Assembly (NCBI GenBank): GCA_947174235.1
Contig: CAMWID010000012.1
Span: 1 to 55,584 of the forward strand
Source: an uncultured Porphyromonadaceae bacterium
GTDB taxonomy: Bacteria > Bacteroidota > Bacteroidia > Bacteroidales > Muribaculaceae
Length of the DNA stretch: 55,584 nucleotides
Direction: 5' to 3'
This document shows, in pieces, positions 6,884-15,140 of this stretch; within the stretch, counting starts at the first letter, position 1; every line of letters begins with the position of its first letter. The position numbers and the translations under genes were made by a program. The notes under the pieces were generated by a model, which saw only the letters and a list, made by a program, of their open reading frames with translations, was not told the DNA's origin and did no database searches.

Positions 6884-9676
6884 ATGATTACCTACCTGAG
6901 AGCTTTATTCGGATTTTTTGTGATTCTGCTGCTGACTTCTTTTACCGTGAAGGCAGAAGATCCCGCCTTATCTTTCCAGACAGTACAGTCCTGTCCGCCT
7001 GACGTCACAATAAGAAAGATAATGGAAGACTCCGGGGGATTCGTGTGGCTTGGTTCAGACAATTATGTCTATCGATTTGACGGCGTTCATATTGTGCCCT
7101 ACCCTCTCGTTCACGATGACTCCGACAAGGTAATACTTGTCTCCGATATCGTGGAGACCAGGGAAGGTAAAATCATTGTAGCGACAGACAGCGGTCTTTT
7201 CTCATTGGAAGAGAGTCCGGAAGGACATATGCGCGCGTATCCTTTCCTGCAAGATAAGATCCAAGCTGTAAAAAGCCTGTCAATACATCCCGACGGCTAT
7301 CTCCTTATAGCCACCCCCGCAGCCCTCTGGAGCTACAGTCTGCTGCGTGGAACACTGACCCGCATACTCATTGACCGCGATCCCCTCTCGCTTACCAACA
7401 GACCCTACGCCATGACATACGGGGACGACGGAGTATACGTAATTTCCGGAGACGGAGGTATTTATAAGATAGAAAAGAATTTCAGGGTCACACGCAAAAG
7501 AGAACCCGTGAAAGATTTCCCACAGCCGTCAGGCGCACTCATAACTGCCGGAACAATATGGATCCCGACAGAGACGGACGGACTCTGGAAAATCGACAGC
7601 GCCGGAAATGCCTCCAAAATACAAGGAGTGGAGGCAAACGTTGTCACATCGCTGTCAGTATTCAACGATTCAACACTCTTCGCCGGCACAGACGGAAGCG
7701 GCGTGTTCGAAATAAACCCCACTACCGGCAAAGTACGACATAATCTTTTACACCGGCCCGGATCCGCGTCATCCCTTCAAAGCAACCAGATCTACTCCCT
7801 GATGACCGACAAAGAGAAACGTCTCTGGGTCGGTCACTACCAGCGTGGAGCTGATCATACAGAAATACATTCACCGGGAATATCGATTCTGGCAATAAAC
7901 CGCGAAGACAAGGCTGCACGCACAATAACTATCCTGCCGGATAAAAAAATCCTCGTCGGGACACGCGCCGGAATGTATTTCCTCTCTCCTGACGGAAAAC
8001 AGATCCTTAAAAACGTAAGCAGACCCGCTCTGCGTTCAAACATGGTGATCTCCACAGCCGTAGTGGGAGACACAATATATGCCGGTACATACGGCGGCGG
8101 TATGTCAATACTGAATGCGTCCACAGGAAATATAATTCCTGGATATTCACCGCTGCCGGAGAATATGGACGCATCGCATGTCTTCAGCATCTCACCACAG
8201 CCCCGTACAGGCGCCGTATGGATAGGAACTTCAAAAGGACTCTTCCGACTATACAAGGGAAAAACAACACGCTTCACTTCCGAAAACTCACCACTGCCCG
8301 CTGGAAACGTATACACCATTTTTTTCGACTCTTCAGGAAAAGGATGGATCGGGACAGAACAAGGTCTCGCCATATGGGATCCCGCGTTGGGAAAATTGCG
8401 CACAGACTGTTTTCCCGAAAATTTCATATCCCATGCGAAAGTAAGACAGATTTACGAGGGAAAGAACCATACGTTGTATTTTGTGCTTGAAAACGGTAAA
8501 ATCGCACTTTCAAATATCGATATGAGCGAGTTCAGCCGTCCGGAGATCTTCGACAGCCGTAACTTTATAATAAAGGCGGTCGCCGAAGACCGTTTCGGAT
8601 TCGTATGGCTCGCCACCAACCACGGACTTATCCGATGGGACAGGGTTGCAAATATTTCCGTATTCGGAAAAGACAACGGACTGACATCTCATCCGTTTAT
8701 ACATTGTGTCCCTGCAAAGGACAGATCGGTGATCCATTTCGGAAACGCCGGAGGTCTGCTCAGCATCGACACTGATATCCTTTCCAGATTCGTATCCCAG
8801 CCTCGTCTGCTACCGGCGATCATATCTGCGGAAAACAATGTCTGCATAGATCATTTCTCACCTTCTGCCGACGGCAACGAATTTTTGGTAGACTTCAAAA
8901 AATACTCAAAGAAAATCACTTTAAAACTAACGACCCTCACATACGGCGAACCGGACAATTCCAAATACGAATACCGGATAAACAATGGATCATGGATACC
9001 TATGCCTCCCGGCTACACTATCACACTCCACAATGTGGATCATGGCAGGACCACCGTATCCCTCCGACCTGTAGGAGATGGCAACGCCACCACCCGGATA
9101 ATCCTTGATATGCCCGGAAGAATCAGCCCCCGGATATGGGGATCTGCAATCGTCGCAGCTATTGCCGGCATTTCCTTCATCATATACCGACGCATCCGCA
9201 GAAAGAAATCCGGATCCGACCGCAGCCCGCATCCTCTTGATGAGACTGTCGATCAGCAACAAGAGAATGACGGCAATACGGAGGCGTCACTCCCGGAAAG
9301 GTCAAAATATGCCACCATCAAAATGACCGACAAGGAATGTGAGGAGATAATGGAGAAAATCTACAGGCTGTTCAAAAAAGAGAAACCGTACACCAACCCC
9401 AATCTCAAGATCGCGGATCTTGCAAAAATGGCGGGCATATCATCCCACAAGCTGAGCTACATCCTCAGCGAACACCTGAACATGGGATTTTATGACCTGG
9501 TCAACCAATACCGTATAGAAGAATTCAAACGCATTGTCAAATCGGGTGCTGACCAGACACTGACCTTGACAGCCATGTCGGAACGCGCCGGATTCAGCTC
9601 GCGCTCATCTTTCTTCAGATGCTTCAAGAAGCTTGAAGGCATCACTCCCGGAGAGTATCTCAAACGCAACTCGTAA
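6884..9676 (+). CDS. membrane-spanning propeller sensor with AraC DNA-binding domain, no kinase
   Basis: A probable glycan sensor and transcription activator for PUL 1. The signal peptide is about residues 1-24. The periplasmic part holds beta-propeller repeats of the two-component regulator type (GFVWLGSD, GWIGTEQGLAIWD, GFVWLATNHGLIRWD) and then a Y_Y_Y-like beta-sandwich (about 680-745). One membrane helix follows at about 750-770 and a basic stop-transfer RRIRRKK. The cytoplasmic part is only about 155 residues: a linker, a KKEKPYTNPNLKIADLAK segment and an AraC-type double helix-turn-helix to the C-terminus. Classical hybrid two-component regulators are about 1300-1400 residues, with histidine kinase and receiver domains between membrane and HTH. 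Those are absent here and there is no sign of a frameshift. Signalling would have to pass straight through the membrane, as proposed for SusR-like regulators. It has its own promoter and precedes the PUL 1 sigma gene. Confidence 0.85.
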   Translation: MITYLRALFGFFVILLLTSFTVKAEDPALSFQTVQSCPPDVTIRKIMEDSGGFVWLGSDNYVYRFDGVHIVPYPLVHDDSDKVILVSDIVETREGKIIVATDSGLFSLEESPEGHMRAYPFLQDKIQAVKSLSIHPDGYLLIATPAALWSYSLLRGTLTRILIDRDPLSLTNRPYAMTYGDDGVYVISGDGGIYKIEKNFRVTRKREPVKDFPQPSGALITAGTIWIPTETDGLWKIDSAGNASKIQGVEANVVTSLSVFNDSTLFAGTDGSGVFEINPTTGKVRHNLLHRPGSASSLQSNQIYSLMTDKEKRLWVGHYQRGADHTEIHSPGISILAINREDKAARTITILPDKKILVGTRAGMYFLSPDGKQILKNVSRPALRSNMVISTAVVGDTIYAGTYGGGMSILNASTGNIIPGYSPLPENMDASHVFSISPQPRTGAVWIGTSKGLFRLYKGKTTRFTSENSPLPAGNVYTIFFDSSGKGWIGTEQGLAIWDPALGKLRTDCFPENFISHAKVRQIYEGKNHTLYFVLENGKIALSNIDMSEFSRPEIFDSRNFIIKAVAEDRFGFVWLATNHGLIRWDRVANISVFGKDNGLTSHPFIHCVPAKDRSVIHFGNAGGLLSIDTDILSRFVSQPRLLPAIISAENNVCIDHFSPSADGNEFLVDFKKYSKKITLKLTTLTYGEPDNSKYEYRINNGSWIPMPPGYTITLHNVDHGRTTVSLRPVGDGNATTRIILDMPGRISPRIWGSAIVAAIAGISFIIYRRIRRKKSGSDRSPHPLDETVDQQQENDGNTEASLPERSKYATIKMTDKECEEIMEKIYRLFKKEKPYTNPNLKIADLAKMAGISSHKLSYILSEHLNMGFYDLVNQYRIEEFKRIVKSGADQTLTLTAMSERAGFSSRSSFFRCFKKLEGITPGEYLKRNS

Positions 9677-9741
9677 GCCACGAGTTTTAAACGATCAAGA
9701 CCTTTATCCACCGTTCACAAGTCTCAATAAATTATGTGAAA

Positions 9742-9791
9742 TTAGAGTCCCAAAAAATTATATTACTGCGCCACAATATTTTGGACTCTAA
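9742..9791. repeat. inverted repeat between regulator and sigma gene
   Basis: TTAGAGTCCCAAAA (9742-9755) pairs with TTTTGGACTCTAA (9779-9791), with one bulged C and a loop of about 23 nt. No T-tract follows on the plus strand, so it is not a typical terminator. It lies 45 nt upstream of the sigma promoter and could be an operator. Confidence 0.55.
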
Positions 9792-9835
9792 AATATCCAC
9801 TTCAATTGATTGACATGAAAATCGTCATGAAAAAA

Positions 9836-9866
9836 TTTGCATCCCTCTTTTTGTGTCCTAATTTTG
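9836..9866 (+). promoter_or_regulatory. promoter of the PUL 1 ECF sigma gene
   Basis: -33 TTTG at 9836-9839 and -7 TAATTTTG at 9859-9866, 19 nt apart. Both boxes are followed by CATCC, so TTTGCATCC occurs twice with a 27-bp period. Confidence 0.7.
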
Positions 9867-9948
9867 CATCCGTAACCTGAGTCCCGTTCCAAAGGCACAC
9901 CTGAATGTCTGCCCGGGGTCTCACAAACCGACAAACCGACAAACCGAC

Positions 9949-10452
9949 ATGAACGACTCTTATCCATTCATAGCCGACCTATACAGCAAGCACAGGACGG
10001 AGCTCATCCGGTTCTTCGCAAAGCATATCGGAGACACAGCTACTGCGGAAGATCTCACCCAGGATGTGTTCATGCGCCTGCTGGAACGCAAAAACGAGAT
10101 CCGAACAGAATCTGTCTGCGGACTCATGTATGTGGTAGCCCACAATATCCTGAAAGACCACCTGCGCCGTAAATATGTGAAGGAGGAATTCAAATGCCAC
10201 ATCGCGGAATCAAGCCTTCTATATGACACATCCACTGAAAGCGCGATAATCGCCGCCGACATATTCAGACTCGAATGCCGGATCATAGCCGGACTATCCC
10301 CGGCAAGGAAGAAAGCCTATGTGCTGACCCGTCTCGCAGGATGGTCTTCAAAAGAGATCGCAGGACTCACCGGACATTCCCGAAGAACTGAGGAAAACAA
10401 TGTCTTCGCAAGCAGAAAAATCGTCAGAGACGCGCTCAGACATTGTTGCTGA
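9949..10452 (+). CDS. ECF RNA polymerase sigma factor of PUL 1
   Basis: A 167-residue ECF sigma factor of the type linked to SusC/SusD loci. Region 2 contains AEDLTQDVFMRLLERK and VAHNILKDHLRRKY. Region 4 contains the ARKKAYVLTRLAGWSSKEIAGLTGHSRRTEENN helix-turn-helix region. In the usual arrangement a FecR anti-sigma gene follows and the TonB receptor carries an N-terminal STN signalling domain. Neither is present here, since the next genes are a surface lipoprotein, SusC and SusD. The factor may be constitutive, controlled at transcription by the neighbouring membrane regulator, or held by an unlinked anti-sigma factor. The downstream lipoprotein gene starts 118 bp later with no TAnnTTTG box that I can see in the gap. 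Confidence 0.87.
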   Translation: MNDSYPFIADLYSKHRTELIRFFAKHIGDTATAEDLTQDVFMRLLERKNEIRTESVCGLMYVVAHNILKDHLRRKYVKEEFKCHIAESSLLYDTSTESAIIAADIFRLECRIIAGLSPARKKAYVLTRLAGWSSKEIAGLTGHSRRTEENNVFASRKIVRDALRHCC

Positions 10453-10569
10453 CCTTAAAACATCGCAAAAGTCCCGGCAATATCCCGTATCGACTTTACG
10501 GAAATCTTAACGCCCGGGCACATAATAACCTGACATAATAAACTTCTAACATTATCTAATTTACTTATC

Positions 10570-11796
10570 ATGAAACAAATCCGAAACATTAGAAACATTG
10601 CCGTGTATGCACTGGCATTCGGAATCGGAGCTGTCTCGGTCTCTTGCGGAGACGACTCTGAGGGGCGTATTGAAATCAATAACGCCGCACCCGCTCAGGT
10701 GTCTGAAGTCAGCTATACGGAAGGTCCGGGAGAAGTGCGTCTCGCATGGAAAATCCCGACCGACCCCAGCTTCATGTACACCAAGGTGGAATACAAGAAC
10801 AGTCGTGGGGAAGACACCTACAGGATGTATTCAAAAGATCATGCCGACGAGAATGGCGTAATACGTGCCACAATCCCCGGGTTCGCAAGCACTGATCCTG
10901 TTGAATTCCGTCTGTATGCCTGTTCCGTGAGAGGAAATTCCCGCGACGCGGTCGTTTATTCGGCAGCTCCCGGCGCCCCGGCTTTCCTTATGGTGGCTCA
11001 GTCGGTAAACGCGGAGCCTGCTTGGGGAGGAGTCAACGTTTCTTATGCTAATGAAACTGACGCGGATGTGATCATATCCGTGAAATACCACTTGAAATCA
11101 GATGCTTCAAAAGCCGGCGAAACCTCTTTCACTGCCAACGGCAACACCACTGCAAGCAGCTTCGTAGCCCTCAACACTTCCAATTCAGAATTTATCAACG
11201 GAGAAGAGGCTGTGCTCGAAATCTCTGCTCAAGACTCTGAAGGGAACTCGGCAGACCCCCGCAGTGTGGAAGTACGCACGAAGAAAGTGGTGGCTCTCGA
11301 CCGCAGCAACTGGACATTCCCGGGATATGCCGACACAAATGACGCACAGATCGGCTACAGCTCTCAGGAGGCAGGCGGCGAAGGCGCATCTCCCAACGGC
11401 CGTGTGATCGCTATGCTTGACGGCAATGAAGGCTCTTTCTGGCACACCGCATGGAAAACTGCTTCCGACTATCCCCACTTCTTCATCATCGACATGGGAG
11501 AGGAGAATCTTGTGACCAACGTATCGATACGCCGCCGCACAGGAAACAACGGCACAAACATCGGCCAGACATTCTATACCTGTTCAAACGATGCTGCCAC
11601 AGGCTCCAGTCCTGACGAATGGTCATGGACAAACCAGGGATGGTATCCTTTCGACCGCAATTCCGACCGCCATCAGATGTTCGGCATGCCGGAACCTGAA
11701 GAGGCGCGCTATATCAAGGTCTACTACGCAACTTCCGACAAAGGGGGAAATTTCGTGATGGTGTCTGAATTCAACGCCTACACCCCCGCAGAATAA
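10570..11796 (+). CDS. DUF4959-type surface glycan-binding lipoprotein
   Basis: A predicted outer-membrane lipoprotein of 408 residues, with the lipobox SVSC at Cys 26. A DUF4959-like fibronectin-type domain (about 38-140) is followed by a second beta-sandwich of the DUF5126 type (about 140-240). A C-terminal DUF5000 / F5/8 type C-like domain with a discoidin fold (about 250-405) completes it and is a likely carbohydrate-binding module. Proteins with this layout are SusE-position surface glycan-binding proteins encoded beside SusC/SusD. Here the gene precedes susC instead of following susD. It ends 23 bp before susC, so the three genes form one operon. Confidence 0.78.
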   Translation: MKQIRNIRNIAVYALAFGIGAVSVSCGDDSEGRIEINNAAPAQVSEVSYTEGPGEVRLAWKIPTDPSFMYTKVEYKNSRGEDTYRMYSKDHADENGVIRATIPGFASTDPVEFRLYACSVRGNSRDAVVYSAAPGAPAFLMVAQSVNAEPAWGGVNVSYANETDADVIISVKYHLKSDASKAGETSFTANGNTTASSFVALNTSNSEFINGEEAVLEISAQDSEGNSADPRSVEVRTKKVVALDRSNWTFPGYADTNDAQIGYSSQEAGGEGASPNGRVIAMLDGNEGSFWHTAWKTASDYPHFFIIDMGEENLVTNVSIRRRTGNNGTNIGQTFYTCSNDAATGSSPDEWSWTNQGWYPFDRNSDRHQMFGMPEPEEARYIKVYYATSDKGGNFVMVSEFNAYTPAE

Positions 11797-11819
11797 TACC
11801 ACTTGAAACTAACTGAACC

Positions 11820-14800
11820 ATGTATATCAAATCGATTTTAACAAGCACATTGCTCGGACTCGCAGTCCCCGCAATGACAGGAACTGTGGCGGCACAGACC
11901 TCACAGACCCAGGGCGCGGTAATAACCGGCGTGGTTGTCGATGACGCGGGCGAACCCCTCATAGGAGCCACAGTCAGACCGATAGGAAAACCGCAGAACG
12001 GAACCGTGACAGATATTGACGGACAATTCACCCTACGCGCCGCAGGCGTGAAAGAGATCGAGATCTCTTATGTGGGTTACCTGTCGCAGAAAGTATCTGT
12101 AAACGGACAGAAAGAACTGCGCATAGTCATGATCCCTTCTACCGAAGCCCTTGAAGAACTTGTCGTAGTGGGCTACGGCACACAGAAAAAGGAATCCCTC
12201 ACAGGCGCCATCACTCAGATTAAAGGTGACCAGGTATATAAAAACCGAGGTGTAACAAATACGGCTACCGCACTGCAGGGTGAAATAGCTGGTCTGACTG
12301 TGACCAGAAGTTCAACACGACCCGGTAGCGAAGGCGCCAATTTCCAGATCCGTGGCGCCAGCACAATCAATGGTGGAGACGGTCCGCTTATCCTTATCGA
12401 CGGTCAGGCAGCCTCCATGGACGAGCTCAACCAGATGGACGGTAACAATATTGAGAATATTTCCGTGCTTAAAGACGCCTCGGCAGCAATTTATGGTGCA
12501 CGTTCCGCCGGTGGTGTTATACTCGTCACTACAAAACGTGGTAAAGCCGGTAAAGCAAGAGTAAGCTATCAGGGATCATACAGCCGTACAATCGATGGCA
12601 TACAGCTTCCGATCACCAACAACTCCGAATGGCTCGACATGTTTTATGAGGCGCAGTACCGCGATGCAGCAGCAAGCAATCCCGGCATTACAGACCCTCA
12701 GGAAATCCATAATCGTATCAACTGGTGGATCTTCAACTCTTTCGGCGGAACCCCCGTACAGAAGAACCCGACCACAGGCGAATGGGAGACCTATGGAGAG
12801 ACTGTTGTAGGGGAAGGTCTTTACAATGCACTTCGTGAAGGGAAACCATTCTTCCTTAAGAGAGGGAACTTCATCGACTCCTGGCAGCCGGGCAATTATC
12901 TGCTCGACTTCCTATATGGCAATGCCAACACCTGGAAGCACAATGTATCTGTTTCAGGAGGTGATGAAAAATTCAACTATTTCGCGGCAATCAACTATTC
13001 TGACGCCCAGTCACAGTTGAAAGTGGCGGAAGACGGTGAGAAGAAATATGGCGCGCGTGTGAACATGGACTACAAACCTTCCGATTTCTTTAAGATAGAG
13101 ACAGGTTTCGCTTACGATAAGCGTGACATCACAACTCCGTCGCAAGGTATCGGCAGAGGATGGCAGGACATGTGGTTCTGGGCAATCACCAATGAAAACG
13201 GAGATGCCTACGATACGTTCTCAAACAACCGTAACCCCTACGGATGGTTCACCCAGGCAGGGGAAACCAAATCAAAATGGAGCACTCTTCGCGCCAATGG
13301 AAAGGTGACACTCGATTTCTCTAAATGGGTGAAAGGTCTCTCTATTTATGGTAGCGCGGCCTACAAGAGCGTACGTCAGGATGTCTCTATCGAAAATCTT
13401 GAAGTCAAGTTCTACGACTGGGTGGGTAATCAGACTTCCGCTACTCAGAACAGTCCCGCCAAACTTGAACAGGAAAACAAAGAATGGACAAGCTATACTC
13501 TCGGTCTGTTCGCTCAGTATAACCGTCTTTTCGCCGAAAAACATCAGGTTGATGCAATGTTCGGTATCACAGGTGAGAACGAAGACTATAAGCGTATAAA
13601 GGCAGGACGATACAAAGGTGAGCTTTATCCCGGCTCCGGGCTGAGTGACCTCAATGTGTTCCAAGGGGGCGACAACAATGCCGCCGAGGGTGGCGCCAAT
13701 TCATGGAGCTTCCTCTCCTATGTGGCAGACCTCCGCTATGCATTCAACGACACTTATCTGTTAAGCTTCCTCTGGCGTCATGACGGTTCTTCCAAACTTA
13801 CTCCTGAAAACCGTTGGAAAGACTTCTATTCAATTTCAGGTGGTTGGGTCTTCACAAATGAGAATTTCTTCCGCAATCTCAATATTGATGAATGGATGAA
13901 CTTCGGTAAGATCCGCTATAACTACGGTAAGACCGGATCTGTAACCGGTATCGGAAACTACGAATCATATTCCACTATCAAGACCGGATCTGTATATCTC
14001 GGAGGTAATAGCCTAACATCAATGTGGATAGACGGTATGCGTTCTGCAAACCGTACTTGGGAGACATTGCATTCACATGACGTAGGTATCGACCTCGGTT
14101 TCTTCAACAACCGTCTGCGCGGATCGTTCGACTGGTTCAGCAAGACCAACTCAGGTATGTTTATCGATGTCGTATATCCATCAATACTCGGTGCGTCCGC
14201 TCCAAAGACCAACAACGGTAAGCTAAATACCAAAGGCTGGGAAGTGGAAGTGAACTGGCGTGACCAGATCAACGAATTCCAATACAATGTCGGGTTCCAG
14301 ATTTCCGATGCGTGGACTGTACTTCAGGAACTGACAAGCAACGAGAATGTTCCAAATCCCGGACACAATATCAACCGTCTAATCGGCAAGCCTCTTAACG
14401 CGATCTATGTATACCAGACTGACGGAGTATTCCAGAATCAGGAAGAGGTGGATGCGTTCTATGAGATGTATTACTGGAACGCCGACCACTCCGGTCCTAA
14501 ATCAGGCAACATACTTCCGGCTCCGTCCGAGACAGGGACCAACCGTCTGCGTCCAGGAGCACGCAAACGTGTCGATCTTGACGGCGACGGCGTGATCACT
14601 GTAAAAGATATCTATTATGCAGGCGATGCCGCTCCACGTCTTTCTTTCGGCATCAAGGGCGGTCTTAACTGGAAAGGTATCGACTTCTCTTTCTTCTTCC
14701 AGGGAATCGGCAAACAGAATGTGCTCCGTTCAGGCAACATGTATGCTCCGTTCGTGGTCAACTACTGTCTGCAGAACAATACTTTCCTCGGCAAAACCTG

Positions 14801-15119
14801 GACTCCCGAAAACGGAAGCAACGAGTATACCGTAATGTCGCGCGACAACAATTTCAACAGATTCAATTATGCGGACTCTGATGTTTCTGTACAGAACAAC
14901 AGATATATGCGTCTGAAAAACCTCGTTGTCGGATATACACTCCCCTACTCGATCACTTCTAAAGTGGGTGTTGAAAAATTCCGTGTTTACTTCTCAGGCG
15001 ACGACCTTTGGGAATGGACCAAGATCAAAGACGGCTATGATCCTGAATATGGCGAAGGTTCAAACAATATCTTCCCTCTCTGCCGTATGCTCAACTTCGG
15101 TGTGGAACTTGAATTCTAA
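11820..15119 (+). CDS. SusC/RagA-family TonB-dependent receptor of PUL 1
   Basis: The outer-membrane transporter that imports oligosaccharides with the SusD partner, energised by TonB. After a signal peptide (about 1-26) come the CarboxypepD_reg-like domain (about 36-105, GVVVDDAGEPLIGATV), the TonB-box-like ELVVVGYGTQKKESLTG, the plug (FQIRGASTINGGDGPLILIDG, VLKDASAAIYGARSAGGVI) and a long beta-barrel ending in an aromatic LNFGVELEF strand. The length of 1099 residues is typical. There is no N-terminal STN domain, so direct signalling to the sigma factor is unlikely. The SusD gene starts 21 bp downstream. Confidence 0.95.
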   Translation: MYIKSILTSTLLGLAVPAMTGTVAAQTSQTQGAVITGVVVDDAGEPLIGATVRPIGKPQNGTVTDIDGQFTLRAAGVKEIEISYVGYLSQKVSVNGQKELRIVMIPSTEALEELVVVGYGTQKKESLTGAITQIKGDQVYKNRGVTNTATALQGEIAGLTVTRSSTRPGSEGANFQIRGASTINGGDGPLILIDGQAASMDELNQMDGNNIENISVLKDASAAIYGARSAGGVILVTTKRGKAGKARVSYQGSYSRTIDGIQLPITNNSEWLDMFYEAQYRDAAASNPGITDPQEIHNRINWWIFNSFGGTPVQKNPTTGEWETYGETVVGEGLYNALREGKPFFLKRGNFIDSWQPGNYLLDFLYGNANTWKHNVSVSGGDEKFNYFAAINYSDAQSQLKVAEDGEKKYGARVNMDYKPSDFFKIETGFAYDKRDITTPSQGIGRGWQDMWFWAITNENGDAYDTFSNNRNPYGWFTQAGETKSKWSTLRANGKVTLDFSKWVKGLSIYGSAAYKSVRQDVSIENLEVKFYDWVGNQTSATQNSPAKLEQENKEWTSYTLGLFAQYNRLFAEKHQVDAMFGITGENEDYKRIKAGRYKGELYPGSGLSDLNVFQGGDNNAAEGGANSWSFLSYVADLRYAFNDTYLLSFLWRHDGSSKLTPENRWKDFYSISGGWVFTNENFFRNLNIDEWMNFGKIRYNYGKTGSVTGIGNYESYSTIKTGSVYLGGNSLTSMWIDGMRSANRTWETLHSHDVGIDLGFFNNRLRGSFDWFSKTNSGMFIDVVYPSILGASAPKTNNGKLNTKGWEVEVNWRDQINEFQYNVGFQISDAWTVLQELTSNENVPNPGHNINRLIGKPLNAIYVYQTDGVFQNQEEVDAFYEMYYWNADHSGPKSGNILPAPSETGTNRLRPGARKRVDLDGDGVITVKDIYYAGDAAPRLSFGIKGGLNWKGIDFSFFFQGIGKQNVLRSGNMYAPFVVNYCLQNNTFLGKTWTPENGSNEYTVMSRDNNFNRFNYADSDVSVQNNRYMRLKNLVVGYTLPYSITSKVGVEKFRVYFSGDDLWEWTKIKDGYDPEYGEGSNNIFPLCRMLNFGVELEF

Positions 15120-15140
15120 TAATCCTCAATTGAAACAGAC

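Noticed and set aside
6884..9676. A truncated hybrid two-component regulator
   Set aside because: The frame is continuous from signal peptide to AraC domain, with a normal membrane helix and basic linker and no kinase remnants, so a designed short architecture is more likely than a deletion product.
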